Source: an uncultured Gemmatimonadales bacterium (GTDB lineage Bacteria; Gemmatimonadota; Gemmatimonadetes; Gemmatimonadales; GWC2-71-9). Taken from it: 64,000 nt of DNA. This document shows positions 53,692 to 63,085 of the stretch, piece after piece. The stretch spans positions 121,694 to 185,693 of the forward strand of contig CAMYLY010000007.1 of assembly GCA_947259405.1 (NCBI GenBank), written 5' to 3'. The notes below the pieces were generated by a model. It was not told the DNA's origin and searched no databases. It saw only the letters and a list, made by a program, of their open reading frames with translations. Position 1 is the first letter of the stretch. Each line of letters opens with the position of its first letter. A program made the translations under genes and the position numbers.

Positions 53692-54252
53692 ATGAAACGA
53701 CGACGCTTCTTCGCGACGCTCGGTGGTCTCGCTCCCACCATTGGGGCCGCATGTGCCTCGGGGTCGCAGGTGAATCCGAGACTCGACCGACGCACCCTAC
53801 GTGCGCTCGGAGAAGCCGTGCTCCCCTCGGAGCTCGGACCAGACGGTGTCCGGCGAGTGACGGGCGATTTCGAGGGATGGGTCGCGGCCTATCGCGAGGG
53901 GACGGAGTTGCTGCATGGGTACGGAAGTGCGGAGATCGAGCATGCGCCGGAGCATCCGGGTCAGCGGTGGGCTCAACAGCTCATTGGGCTGGATCTCGCC
54001 GCCGTCGAGCGATTCGGCACACCATTCGCCGAGGTGGATGTCGGAGGTCGCCGTGCCCTCGTGGAACCGGTGCTCGCGGACGATACGCCGTCGTCGCTAC
54101 CCACCCCGTCGAACGCTACGCATGTCGCTGTGGCGTTGCTCTCGCATTTCTACCGGAGTCCAGAAGCAGCGAACCTCTGTTACGGTGCACGTATCGACCC
54201 ACGCGAGTGCCGACCCCTCTCGACGGTCGACGACCGTCCCGCGGCGTCATGA
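53692..54252 (+). CDS. Tat-exported small subunit, gluconate 2-dehydrogenase subunit 3-like
   Basis: The product has 186 residues. The twin-arginine leader MKRRRFFATLGGLAPTIGAA is characteristic. The helical body (RTLRALGEAVLPSELGPDGV, GWVAAYREG, ALLSHFYRSPEAANLCYG) matches the small subunit that carries GMC-type dehydrogenases through the Tat system. Its stop overlaps the ATG of the GMC gene (ATGA), so the two are translationally coupled. It has no catalytic role of its own. Confidence 0.8.
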   Translation: MKRRRFFATLGGLAPTIGAACASGSQVNPRLDRRTLRALGEAVLPSELGPDGVRRVTGDFEGWVAAYREGTELLHGYGSAEIEHAPEHPGQRWAQQLIGLDLAAVERFGTPFAEVDVGGRRALVEPVLADDTPSSLPTPSNATHVAVALLSHFYRSPEAANLCYGARIDPRECRPLSTVDDRPAAS

Positions 54253-55847
54253 ACCGATCATCCGCCCGCCAGACCATCCACGAGACCGACATCTGCGTTA
54301 TCGGCTCTGGGATCACGGCGGCTCTCACGGCCGAGAAACTGGCAGAGGAGTACGACGTCGCAATCACCGTCATCGAAGCCGGGAACGATTCGGACCCGCT
54401 CGAGCAGCGCGCTCGCCGCCGGCAGCGGTATCTCAAGTACGGCGAAAGCCCGTGGACCGACGATCACGTCGACGGGATGATGGCCGACGGTATGCAGTCA
54501 CGATCGATGCAGGTGGGAGGGCTCGCAATGCACTGGGGTGGCGTCACACCGCGGTTCAGTCCTGAGGATTTCCGTGTGCAATCGCTGTATGGCATTGGTG
54601 ACGACTGGCCCATCTCGTTCGACGACCTCGACCCTTTCTACCAAGAAGCTGAAGCCCGCATGGGTGTCGCGGGAGAACAGGGCCCTGCGGAGTTCGATCC
54701 GCGGTCGCAGGCGTATCCCATGCCGGCGTTGCCGTTGTCGTACAACCTCACGCAGCTCAAGGAGTGGGGAGAGCGCATGGGGATCGCGTTTTGGAGCCAG
54801 CCATCGGCCAAAAACTCGATCGCGTACGACGGGCGGCCCGTGTGTTGTCGTAACGACACCTGTTTCCCGATCTGCCCGATCGGTGCCAAGTACTCACCGG
54901 ACTTCACATGGAACCGACTCCGGCAGGCCGGGAAGGTGGACTTGGTGACCCGCACCGTCGTCAGGCGGCTGGAGCTCGAGGAGGGGACCGACCGCATCGC
55001 CCGCGCGGTCGCTGTCAATCGTGATGCACCGGATGAGCCCGTTGAATTCCGTGCCCGTACGTTTGTGATCGCCGGAGGATATGTGTGGAGTTCGCACCTC
55101 TTGCTCCTTTCAGCGAACGAGCGGTTCCCCGACGGGCTCGCCAATAGCTCGGGGTTGGTTGGCCGCTACCTCGCTGGGCATCGCAATGTCTCGGCGTACG
55201 TCGAGCTCCCGTTGGAGTTGTTCCCGGGCATGAGTGCGCAGCACAGCCTCATGTCGCATCAGTTCATGGCGCAGCAACCGGGTTCGTATCTGCGACACGA
55301 TCTCCGCATCTGGGAGTCGACGGTGGGGCGCGAGCCAAGACTCCGCGACGATGATGGTGCGCTCCTTTTAGGTGATGCGATGATAGGAGACTGGCGATCG
55401 CGAGCCCGACGCGGCGCGGCGCGCGTGCGCGCCTATTATGATGTGCTTCCCGGGCGTGATAGCCGGCTTACGCTGGACGCGGATAGCTCGACCCCCTGGG
55501 GTGATCCCAATCCCAAGCTCGAGTGGCAGGATCACGAGGGCTCGCGTGCGTTGCGTGGCGAGACCGAGGAAACGCTGAAGGCACTTCTCGGAGAAATGGC
55601 GCGAGCGGGCGACGGAACGATCCTCCGAACGGGGATGAGTGACTTCCAGGATCACCCATGTGGCGGATGCCGGATGAGCGACGATCCCGCACGCGGCGTG
55701 GTCGACGGCTGGGGCCGCACCTGGGATCACGAGAATCTTTTCGTGATCGGTGCGCCCACGTGCGTGACCGCGAGTTGCGCGAACGGCACACTCACGTTCG
55801 TCGCGTTGGGACTCCGGTCGGCTGCCGAGATCGGCAGAAGCCTCTAG
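54249..55847 (+). CDS. GMC-family FAD-dependent dehydrogenase (gluconate/sugar dehydrogenase large subunit type)
   Basis: The product has 532 residues. The N-terminal dinucleotide fold is DICVIGSGITAALTAEKLAEEYDVAITVIEAG. The substrate domain has a Cys cluster RPVCCRNDTCFPICPIGAKYS. The C-terminal signature is HPCGGCRM, then FVIGAPTCVTASCANGTLTFVALGL. It oxidises a polyol or sugar acid and passes electrons to a cytochrome or quinone. It has no signal of its own and rides out with the Tat small subunit. No cytochrome subunit is encoded beside it. The substrate is not determined. Confidence 0.88.
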   Translation: MNRSSARQTIHETDICVIGSGITAALTAEKLAEEYDVAITVIEAGNDSDPLEQRARRRQRYLKYGESPWTDDHVDGMMADGMQSRSMQVGGLAMHWGGVTPRFSPEDFRVQSLYGIGDDWPISFDDLDPFYQEAEARMGVAGEQGPAEFDPRSQAYPMPALPLSYNLTQLKEWGERMGIAFWSQPSAKNSIAYDGRPVCCRNDTCFPICPIGAKYSPDFTWNRLRQAGKVDLVTRTVVRRLELEEGTDRIARAVAVNRDAPDEPVEFRARTFVIAGGYVWSSHLLLLSANERFPDGLANSSGLVGRYLAGHRNVSAYVELPLELFPGMSAQHSLMSHQFMAQQPGSYLRHDLRIWESTVGREPRLRDDDGALLLGDAMIGDWRSRARRGAARVRAYYDVLPGRDSRLTLDADSSTPWGDPNPKLEWQDHEGSRALRGETEETLKALLGEMARAGDGTILRTGMSDFQDHPCGGCRMSDDPARGVVDGWGRTWDHENLFVIGAPTCVTASCANGTLTFVALGLRSAAEIGRSL

Positions 55848-55879
55848 GCGTTGGTGAATCTCTTCAGTCGGAAGACCCC

Positions 55880-57178
55880 ATGACGCTCTGGTCGCAAGCT
55901 GCATCGGCAGCTGCAAAGACACCGGAATCGCGCAACCGCTACGTCGACTTCTTGCGCGCCGTTTCCATCATGGCCGTGATCTCGGGCCATTGGTTGGTGG
56001 CTTCGCCGTTTGTCGATGCCGGGGAACTCACGCTCAGCAACATGCTGGCGGAGCGTCCGTGGACGCAGTGGCTCACGTGGGTCTTTCAGGTGATGCCCGT
56101 GTTCTTTCTCGTTGGGGGGTACTCGAACGGCGTGTCATGGAGCGCGGCGCAGCGCGACGGGAAGCCCTACGCGGAATGGCTGAGTACGAGGTTGCAGCGA
56201 CTCATCGGCCCGGTGATCCCGTTGCTCGTCGCCTGGGCGATCATCGGCGCGGTGGCCTACCAGGTGGGTGTCGACCAACGGATGATCAAGGCGGGATCCC
56301 AGATGGCGCTCGTCCCGACCTGGTTCCTGGCGGTCTACGTGATGGTCGTCGTGCTCGTCCCGCTGACGTATGGAGCGTGGAAACGGTTTGGGATGGCGTC
56401 GTTCTGGTTCTTGGTGGTTGCGGCGGTCATCGATGACACGCTGTTCTTTGCCGCGGATCTGCAAGTCGTAGGGTGGGCGAACTACGTGTTCATCTGGTTG
56501 AGCGTGCATCAGTTGGGATACGCGTGGCGAGAGGGTCGCATCGCGGGTCCTCGTACAGCATTGCCTTGGGCAGTCCTTGGCGCGGTCGCGCTCGCGCTCA
56601 TGGTCACGGTTGGACCGCACCCCTTGAGTATGGTGACGGTTCCCGGGGAGGGCGTGAGCAACTCACTCACGCCGAAGCTGCCGATGCTCGCGTTGGGACT
56701 GGTGCAGACGGGTCTGCTGCTTTCGCTGGAAGGGCCCGCTCGGCATTGGCTCAGTCGCGCGACTCCGTGGACGGCGACGGTGCTCGTCAACGGCATGATC
56801 ATGACCATCTTCCTCTGGCACCTGACCGCGTCGTCACTCGTCGTTGGACTGTCGTTGCTGGCTGGCAACGTTGGGCTCACGCTCGAGCCGGGCAGTGGGG
56901 CGTGGTGGGCGATCCGGCCGTTTTGGATGCTCGTCTACGTCGTAGCGCTTGTGCCCTTCACGCTCCTATTCGGGAGGTTCGAGCGCGGAAGCGTCGGCGT
57001 TCGGGCACCGTCGTGGCGACTCGTCACGGGCGCGGCGCTCGTGTGTGGCGGCCTGGCGCTCCTGGCGTTGGATGGGGTAGGGGGCGACGGGTTGTTGGGG
57101 CTTCGCCTGTTCGCGCTGTCATTACCGTTTGTTGGTGCCGTGCTGGCGGGCGTCGTGCGGGTACCGCAGCGAGCGTAG
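55880..57178 (+). CDS. Acyltransferase-3 family membrane protein
   Basis: The product has 432 residues with about ten membrane segments. The family motif RYVDFLRAVSIMAVISGHWL carries the conserved Arg and His near residues 25-40. MPVFFLVGGYSN follows. Members O-acetylate or O-acylate cell-surface sugars, exopolysaccharides or peptides. ATG 55880 is chosen; the longer open frame starts inside the dehydrogenase gene. The 32-base gap suggests cotranscription with the dehydrogenase, although the functions need not be linked. Confidence 0.85.
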   Translation: MTLWSQAASAAAKTPESRNRYVDFLRAVSIMAVISGHWLVASPFVDAGELTLSNMLAERPWTQWLTWVFQVMPVFFLVGGYSNGVSWSAAQRDGKPYAEWLSTRLQRLIGPVIPLLVAWAIIGAVAYQVGVDQRMIKAGSQMALVPTWFLAVYVMVVVLVPLTYGAWKRFGMASFWFLVVAAVIDDTLFFAADLQVVGWANYVFIWLSVHQLGYAWREGRIAGPRTALPWAVLGAVALALMVTVGPHPLSMVTVPGEGVSNSLTPKLPMLALGLVQTGLLLSLEGPARHWLSRATPWTATVLVNGMIMTIFLWHLTASSLVVGLSLLAGNVGLTLEPGSGAWWAIRPFWMLVYVVALVPFTLLFGRFERGSVGVRAPSWRLVTGAALVCGGLALLALDGVGGDGLLGLRLFALSLPFVGAVLAGVVRVPQRA

Positions 57179-57181
57179 CCA

Positions 57182-59878
57182 CTATTGCTCGTCGAAGAGC
57201 GCGGTCCAGTTCTGTATGTACACGAGTTCCGTGCCGCCCTCGATCCGAAGCATTATGAACCGCTCCCCGTCAGGGTGGACGTCGTAGTTGGCATGGGGCG
57301 ATCCGAGCTCGTAGTCCCCGGTCGAAAACAGTTCCATACGATCGGTCACCCGGAACGGTGGGCCGGGATCAACGGTGGCGGACACGAGGACGTCCGTGGT
57401 TCCCACCGAGTGGCGATAGAACAGCTCCCGACCGGATGGGTGCCAGACCGGAGACACTCCTCCCTCGAGCGAGACAAGCGTGCGGGTGCTGCCGTCGATC
57501 GGGCGCACGTAGACCTCTGGAACACCCGATTCGTCTGACTGGTAGGCGATCCACTTCCCGTCTGGGGAGACGGCGGGCCACGCGTGTTGTGGCCGAGTAC
57601 CCGGAAGATCCGACGGCTTCGCGGTACCCCCCGTCGGCACGACTTCGAGTTGCCAACCGAGGGGACTGATCGCGATCGAGACGAGCGAGTCACCACCAGG
57701 GAAGAAGCTTCCCGGCGTGCGGTCTTGATCGGGCGTGTGGAAGATCATCTCCGGTGTTCCGGCTCCATCGGCCCGCACTCGCGACACGCCGCGTTTGTCA
57801 CCAGGCTGCTGCACCGACCCGAACGAGATGTAGCGCCCGTCGGGTGACCACACGGGATCGTTGGCGTTGCCTTCGAACGTGACCTTCTGCAGCGTGCCGT
57901 CCGTGACATCTAGCGTCCAGATGAACCGGCCCGTTTGGTCAGTGATATCAACGGCGACCAGGCGTCCATCCGGCGATATGCGAGGGCTGTGGAACACGCG
58001 CTGTTGATCCGTGAGCACGGTAGCTCGGCCTGCGCGGTCGACTATGACCAGCTCGCGGGGCTTGGCCGGGAGGTACACGAGGTCGCCCGCGTCCGATACA
58101 TCGAATTGTGGGAAGCCGCGTTGGGCCGCACCACTCACGTCCTGGGCGAGCGTGATCGTGGGCTCGCCAAGACGCTGGGCTCCCAAGTCGAACGGGGCGG
58201 CTCGGAGTCGCCCGTTGTCTTCCGCCCAAACGAGGTGGCCACTTGGCACGTAGCGAGCGCGCACCGCGTTGGGAACGAGGACCGAACGCTCGTCGGTTTC
58301 GTGATCGATGATCGCGATATCGGTTCCGCCGATGTAGGGTCGGCTCACAACCGCCAGCAGCACATGGCGGTCACCCGGGAGTACCTGCGGGAAGTAGTGC
58401 CCGATTTCCCCGCGGGTCGTGTCCACGACCGTGAGCAACTCTGGATCGCCCACCGGTGGGACTCGAAGGATGCCTCCAAAGCCGGTCCTCCTGCTCGCCT
58501 CTCCACCGTACCCAGCAGAGAGTCGGGCTCCCCCGAACCCGATGGAGCCGAACGCGCCCAACAGGATCGACCCATCGGGGCTCCACGTTACGTCCCACAA
58601 GCCGCCACCGGCGACGCGCTCCGCCGTTCCTCCGTCCAGCCGCACACGCCGTACGGAACCGTCCCAGTTCTGGTACGCGATGGATTCCCCGTCCGGTGAG
58701 AACACCGGTGATCCGGCTTCTTCCGTCCCCGGGACAGGGGTCGCCGTCAGACTGCCAAGGTGACGGACAAACACGGCGTCCGCTTGCGTCGCGGTTTCGA
58801 CGACGTACGCGACGCGGTTGCCGTCCGGGGAGATCGCGACGAACCCGGCGGTCGCGTTTCCTTGGATGTTGCCTTCGGGCGTTGGGATGGCGAATCGCGC
58901 GATGCGCGCCGTCGACGTCTGTGCACCTTGTGGAGCCGTCGTTCTTCCCAGAAGAAACGCGGCGACGGCCACGACGCCGGCGGCGACGAGCAGGCCTCGC
59001 CCAACGCGTCGCGGTTGAGCCGCTGCCCGGGTACGCGTCGTGGCGACCGGACTCGTGAGCGCTTTCGAGAAATCCTCCGCCGTGGCGAAGCGATCCGCCG
59101 GCAGCTTTTCGAGTGCCTTCTCGATGGCGGCGGCCATTGCATCGGGTGTCGACGGCCGAGCGTCCGTTACGGGTCGCGGAACGTCGGTCACGATCTTCGC
59201 GATGATGGCCTGCGCCGAGGGGCCGGTGTGTGGTGGCTCGCCCACGAGCATCTCGTACGTCACGGAGCCGAGCGAGTAAATGTCGCTGCGTCCGTCGAGT
59301 TCGCGGTCGCCCATCGCCTGTTCGGGGCTCATGTAGTGAGGTGTGCCCACCGACAGCCCCGTCTCGGTCAACCGCGCGCCGCCGGCGTGGCTCACGGCGA
59401 GCGCGATGCCAAAGTCGGCGACCAAGGCCTGTCCTTCATGTAACAGGATGTTCTCCGGCTTGATGTCGCGGTGCACGACTCCATTCCGGTGTGCGTAACC
59501 CAACGCGGCAGCCACCGACTGGGCGATCTGCAGTGCCGCATCGACGGACAGCTGGGTCTCCTTGTCCAATCGCTCGCGAAGGCTCTCGCCTTCGACCAGC
59601 GGCATCACGTAGTAGAGAAACGAATCCGCCTCGCCGGAATCGTAGAGGGCGAGGATGTTCGGGTGCTGCAGGTTGGCGGTGACTTTGATCTCGTTGAGGA
59701 ACCGTTCGGCGCCAATCACCGCAGCGAGTTCGGGCTTCAGAACTTTCAGCGCGACCTTACGGCTGTGCTTGACGTCATGTGCCAGGTAGACGGTCGCCAT
59801 GCCGCCGGCGCCGAGTTCCCGCTCGATCTCGTAGCGACCGGCAAGGGCGGTCGACAGTCTACTAGTGACTTCGGTCAT
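57182..59878 (-). CDS. Ser/Thr protein kinase with WD40-like (PD40/TolB) extracellular domain
   Basis: The product has 898 residues. The kinase domain occupies residues ~15-275 (GAGGMATVYLA, HRDIKPENILL, DFGIALAV, HYMSPEQAMG). A Pro/Arg-rich juxtamembrane region and one helix (GLLVAAGVVAVAAFLLG, ~310) follow, then a six-to-seven-bladed propeller with repeats such as SPDGNRVAYVVE, SPDGESIAYQN, SPDGRYISFGS and SPDGKWIAYQSDESG. The propeller is a likely periplasmic sensor for a ligand or protein. An alternative ATG at 59890 would add four residues. It converges on the acyltransferase gene with a 3-base gap. Confidence 0.9.
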   Translation of the reverse strand: MTEVTSRLSTALAGRYEIERELGAGGMATVYLAHDVKHSRKVALKVLKPELAAVIGAERFLNEIKVTANLQHPNILALYDSGEADSFLYYVMPLVEGESLRERLDKETQLSVDAALQIAQSVAAALGYAHRNGVVHRDIKPENILLHEGQALVADFGIALAVSHAGGARLTETGLSVGTPHYMSPEQAMGDRELDGRSDIYSLGSVTYEMLVGEPPHTGPSAQAIIAKIVTDVPRPVTDARPSTPDAMAAAIEKALEKLPADRFATAEDFSKALTSPVATTRTRAAAQPRRVGRGLLVAAGVVAVAAFLLGRTTAPQGAQTSTARIARFAIPTPEGNIQGNATAGFVAISPDGNRVAYVVETATQADAVFVRHLGSLTATPVPGTEEAGSPVFSPDGESIAYQNWDGSVRRVRLDGGTAERVAGGGLWDVTWSPDGSILLGAFGSIGFGGARLSAGYGGEASRRTGFGGILRVPPVGDPELLTVVDTTRGEIGHYFPQVLPGDRHVLLAVVSRPYIGGTDIAIIDHETDERSVLVPNAVRARYVPSGHLVWAEDNGRLRAAPFDLGAQRLGEPTITLAQDVSGAAQRGFPQFDVSDAGDLVYLPAKPRELVIVDRAGRATVLTDQQRVFHSPRISPDGRLVAVDITDQTGRFIWTLDVTDGTLQKVTFEGNANDPVWSPDGRYISFGSVQQPGDKRGVSRVRADGAGTPEMIFHTPDQDRTPGSFFPGGDSLVSIAISPLGWQLEVVPTGGTAKPSDLPGTRPQHAWPAVSPDGKWIAYQSDESGVPEVYVRPIDGSTRTLVSLEGGVSPVWHPSGRELFYRHSVGTTDVLVSATVDPGPPFRVTDRMELFSTGDYELGSPHANYDVHPDGERFIMLRIEGGTELVYIQNWTALFDEQ

Positions 59879-59919
59879 GGGACGTAACATGACCGTGTCG
59901 GGGTCAATGTCAAAGTGTC

Positions 59920-59948
59920 CGGAGGGCGGAGGGCGGAGGGCGCAAGGG
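59920..59948. repeat. GGAGGGC 7-bp tandem array
   Basis: GGAGGGC three times, then GCAAGGGC, lies between the matrixin-like gene and the kinase gene. Read on the minus strand the unit is GCCCTCC, which equals the CGCCCTC unit found inside the deacylase gene, so the two arrays belong together. Confidence 0.7.
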
Positions 59949-59971
59949 CCTGACGAAGGGCTCGCCGTCGT

Positions 59972-60622
59972 TCAGAACAACGTGACCGGCCGGTCGCGTT
60001 CTCCCTGCACGCGTGTCGCCGTGATCTGCTCTGCCGTCAGCCGCGTGCGGACACCGCGTGGGCAGTTTGGAGCCATCAGGTTCCCTGCACTGGTGCATGG
60101 AACGTGTCCCATCCCGAGCGAGTGCCCAAGTTCATGAGCGAGGATCCGCGGTCCGGATTGTGTCAGGTCCCGGTTGCCGGTGGGATCGAACTCCGCGCCC
60201 AGGACAGCGGGGATGCCCGGCATGTAGATGCCCCCGGCGAGACCGCCTAACGTTCCGACGAAGAAGACGTCCCATGCACCATTCGTCAGGTTGTCGAGCG
60301 GGAGAATGGTGCTCAGCGTTTGCGTCGTCGGAAGCACGCCTCCCGCGAGGATGGCCTCGTAGGTTTCAGCGTTGCGTGCTGGCTCGCGGACGATATCGCC
60401 AACGGCCCACTGGATGCCGGCCTGGCTCCAGATCGCGTTGACCTCGTCGAAGAGGGACGCGACTTCTCCATCCGACAAATTGGCGTTGAGGGGGGCAAAC
60501 GTCGATTCCAGGACATGGACGCGCACCTCGAGTGTAAACACCTCGGGAGCAGTCGCATCCCCGCATGCGGCCGCGAACAGGGTGAAGATCACGACCGTTG
60601 CTGCGCCGGCGCGTCGTCTCAT
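59972..60622 (-). CDS. Matrixin-like (M10/M43 type) zinc metalloprotease, lipoprotein
   Basis: The product has 216 residues with a lipobox (LFAAAC). The middle region resembles extracellular metzincins (VRVHVLESTFAPLNANLSDG, VNAIWSQAGIQWAVGD). The zinc motif is HELGHSLGMGHVP followed by NLMAPNCPRG, which serves as the Met-turn. It probably cleaves proteins at the cell surface. It is transcribed away from the TPR kinase gene. Confidence 0.85.
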   Translation of the reverse strand: MRRRAGAATVVIFTLFAAACGDATAPEVFTLEVRVHVLESTFAPLNANLSDGEVASLFDEVNAIWSQAGIQWAVGDIVREPARNAETYEAILAGGVLPTTQTLSTILPLDNLTNGAWDVFFVGTLGGLAGGIYMPGIPAVLGAEFDPTGNRDLTQSGPRILAHELGHSLGMGHVPCTSAGNLMAPNCPRGVRTRLTAEQITATRVQGERDRPVTLF

Positions 60623-60718
60623 CGCTCAGGATTCCTCGTTCCCAGGGAGGCGCACCAGGGATGTTCCCGGAACCGGCCTCACTCGCGCCGGCGGACTGGA
60701 CTTCGCATCTTCCTCCGC

Positions 60719-63058
60719 ATGTCGGACCTTCGTGAACGCCTCGCCGCAGCCCTCGGCGCTCGGTATGAGATCGAGCGCCTGCTCGGCGAGGGCGGGATGG
60801 CGCTGGTCTTCCGGGCTCGAGATCGGAAACACGATCGGCGCGTCGCCCTCAAGGTGCTGCGTCCCGAGTTCGTAGCGGTTGTCGGGGCTGACCGGTTTCT
60901 GCAAGAAATCAGCGTCACGGCGAATCTCGAGCACCCACACATCCTCACGCTACACGACTCGGGTGAGGCCCACGGTCTCCTGTACTACGTCATGCCGTAC
61001 CTCGAAGGCGAGACATTGCGCGACAAGATGAATGCCGAGCATCGGCTCCCCATTGACGACGCGATTGCGATTACGAAGACCGTTGCCAGCGCCTTGGACT
61101 ACGCCCACCGACACGGCGTGGTGCACCGTGACATCAAGCCCGAGAACATCTTGCTACAAGACGGGCAGGCCGTCGTGGCAGATTTCGGCATCGCGTTGGC
61201 CACGAGGGAAAGCAGCCCCCGGCTGACCGAAACCGGGGTCTCGGTCGGCACCCCGCAATACATGAGCCCGGAGCAGGTGACGGGTGACGTCGAGGTGGAC
61301 GGCCGGTCCGACGTGTACGCGTTGGGAGCCGTGCTGTACGAGATGCTCACGGGTGATCCGCCGCACAGCGGTACGACCGCGCAGGCGGTGATTGCCCGCA
61401 TGCTGTCGGAAGAACCGACTCCCCCGTCAGGGGTGCGGGGCGCGGTACCTGCGAACGTCGAGGTGGCGGTCCTGAAGTCGTTGGCCAAGACGCCGGTGGA
61501 TCGGTTCGTCAGCGCGGCGGCCTTCTCGTCGGCGCTCTCCGAACGGGAGCCGGCCCACGTTGGCGCGCGCGCGCCCGCGGCCCGTTCGTGGCGCGTGGTT
61601 GGGAGCGCCGTCGCCGTGCTCGCCGTTGGCGGCGTGATTGGCTCGATGCTTCTCGGCGGGGGGCCTTCGGTGCGTTCGGTGGCGGTGCTGCCCATGGAGA
61701 ACCTCTCGGGCGATCCGGAACAGGAGGCGTTCGTCCAGGGGATGCATGCGCAGCTGATCTCGGAGTTGGAACACCTGTCGGCATTCGAGAAAGTCATCGG
61801 ACGACGGTCCGTGATGCGGTATCAGGACAGCGATCTGAGCTTGCCCGAGATCGCCAGGGAACTGGGCGTCGACGCACTGGTCGATGCGTCGGTGCTATTG
61901 GTAGGAAGTGGCGTGCGCATCAATGTCGGACTGATTCACGCCGCAACGCAACAAACGCTGTGGAATGATGAGTACGAAGACGACCTCGCGGACGTCCTCA
62001 CTTTGCACCGCGAGGTCACGGCGGACATCGCGCGCAGCATCGCGTTGGTGCTGACGCCGCGCGAGGAAGCGCGGCTCGCCGAAGCGAGAACCGTGGATCC
62101 GGAGGCGCTCGACCTCCTCATTCTCGGACGAGTGCAATGGAATCGACGGTCGGCGGAAGGGTTCACGGGAGCGATCGAATCCTTCAGCAACGCGATCGCG
62201 ATCGATTCGAGTTTCGCCGAGGCTTGGGCCGGATTGAGTGACGCGTATAACCTGGCGACGCAGTACGATTTCATGCGCGCCGAAGAGGGTATCCCCCGCG
62301 CACAGGAAGCCGCGGAGCGGGCGCTCCAGCTCGACAGCAACCTGGCCGAGGCGTACACGTCCCTCGGAGAGATTCTCTTTCTCCAACGGGAGTGGGAGGC
62401 GGCGGAAGCGGCCTATCGGCGTGCGGTCGAACTGAATCCTGGTTACGAGATTGGGCATCATTTTCTCGGATGGTTCTTGTCCCATCTTGGCAAGCACGAC
62501 GAGGCGATTCGGTCGCTGTCTCGAGCACGCGATCTGGACCCGTTGTCCGCAATCATCCGTGCCGACCTCGGCGCAGCCTACATGCATGCGGGGCAGTACG
62601 CGCTGGCCCGTGAGGAGTTTGAACGTGCGCTCGATATAGGGGCCGAGTTTCGGCGTGCACAGTGGCTGCTGGTGCTACTCGACATTCTCGAAGGTGACGT
62701 GGACGCAGCAATCGAAACGGGCGGGACCATGGGAGACGACTGGTGGGGTGGCACGCTAGGGTTGGCGCATCCGCTTGCCGTTGCCGGTGAGACATCCCAG
62801 GCTCGAGCACTCATACACCGAGATATCGAGTCCTTCGGCGGACCCGACGGCGTGAGTGCGTATTTCGCGCTGCACGTCGCGACGGTCTTCGTTGCCCTGG
62901 GAGACCACGACGCGGCCATCGAGTGGGTGGAGCGCCACGTCGATTCCGGCATGGGGGCCGGACCGATTTCCCTGTTGGTGTGGCCGTTCTTCGACCCACT
63001 TCGTGACGATCCTCGGTTCGTCGCATTGGTGGGCCGCATGGGGTACCCGAATCCCTAG
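60719..63058 (+). CDS. Ser/Thr protein kinase with FlgO/TolB-like and TPR domains
   Basis: The product has 779 residues. Kinase residues ~15-275 (GEGGMALVFRA, HRDIKPENILLQDG, DFGIALAT, QYMSPEQVTG), then a membrane helix (VVGSAVAVLAVGGVIGSMLL, ~300). Next is a FlgO/TolB-like domain (SVAVLPMENLSGDPEQEAFVQGM) as found with adenylate-cyclase-type regulators. The last 300 residues hold about six TPRs (AEAWAGLSDAYNLATQ, AEAYTSLGEILFLQREWEAA). The TPR part probably binds partners outside the membrane. ATG 60719 fits the kinase start. The HD gene follows after 27 bases. Confidence 0.9.
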   Translation: MSDLRERLAAALGARYEIERLLGEGGMALVFRARDRKHDRRVALKVLRPEFVAVVGADRFLQEISVTANLEHPHILTLHDSGEAHGLLYYVMPYLEGETLRDKMNAEHRLPIDDAIAITKTVASALDYAHRHGVVHRDIKPENILLQDGQAVVADFGIALATRESSPRLTETGVSVGTPQYMSPEQVTGDVEVDGRSDVYALGAVLYEMLTGDPPHSGTTAQAVIARMLSEEPTPPSGVRGAVPANVEVAVLKSLAKTPVDRFVSAAAFSSALSEREPAHVGARAPAARSWRVVGSAVAVLAVGGVIGSMLLGGGPSVRSVAVLPMENLSGDPEQEAFVQGMHAQLISELEHLSAFEKVIGRRSVMRYQDSDLSLPEIARELGVDALVDASVLLVGSGVRINVGLIHAATQQTLWNDEYEDDLADVLTLHREVTADIARSIALVLTPREEARLAEARTVDPEALDLLILGRVQWNRRSAEGFTGAIESFSNAIAIDSSFAEAWAGLSDAYNLATQYDFMRAEEGIPRAQEAAERALQLDSNLAEAYTSLGEILFLQREWEAAEAAYRRAVELNPGYEIGHHFLGWFLSHLGKHDEAIRSLSRARDLDPLSAIIRADLGAAYMHAGQYALAREEFERALDIGAEFRRAQWLLVLLDILEGDVDAAIETGGTMGDDWWGGTLGLAHPLAVAGETSQARALIHRDIESFGGPDGVSAYFALHVATVFVALGDHDAAIEWVERHVDSGMGAGPISLLVWPFFDPLRDDPRFVALVGRMGYPNP

Positions 63059-63085
63059 CCAGAGACATCGTCGCGACACGCATCT

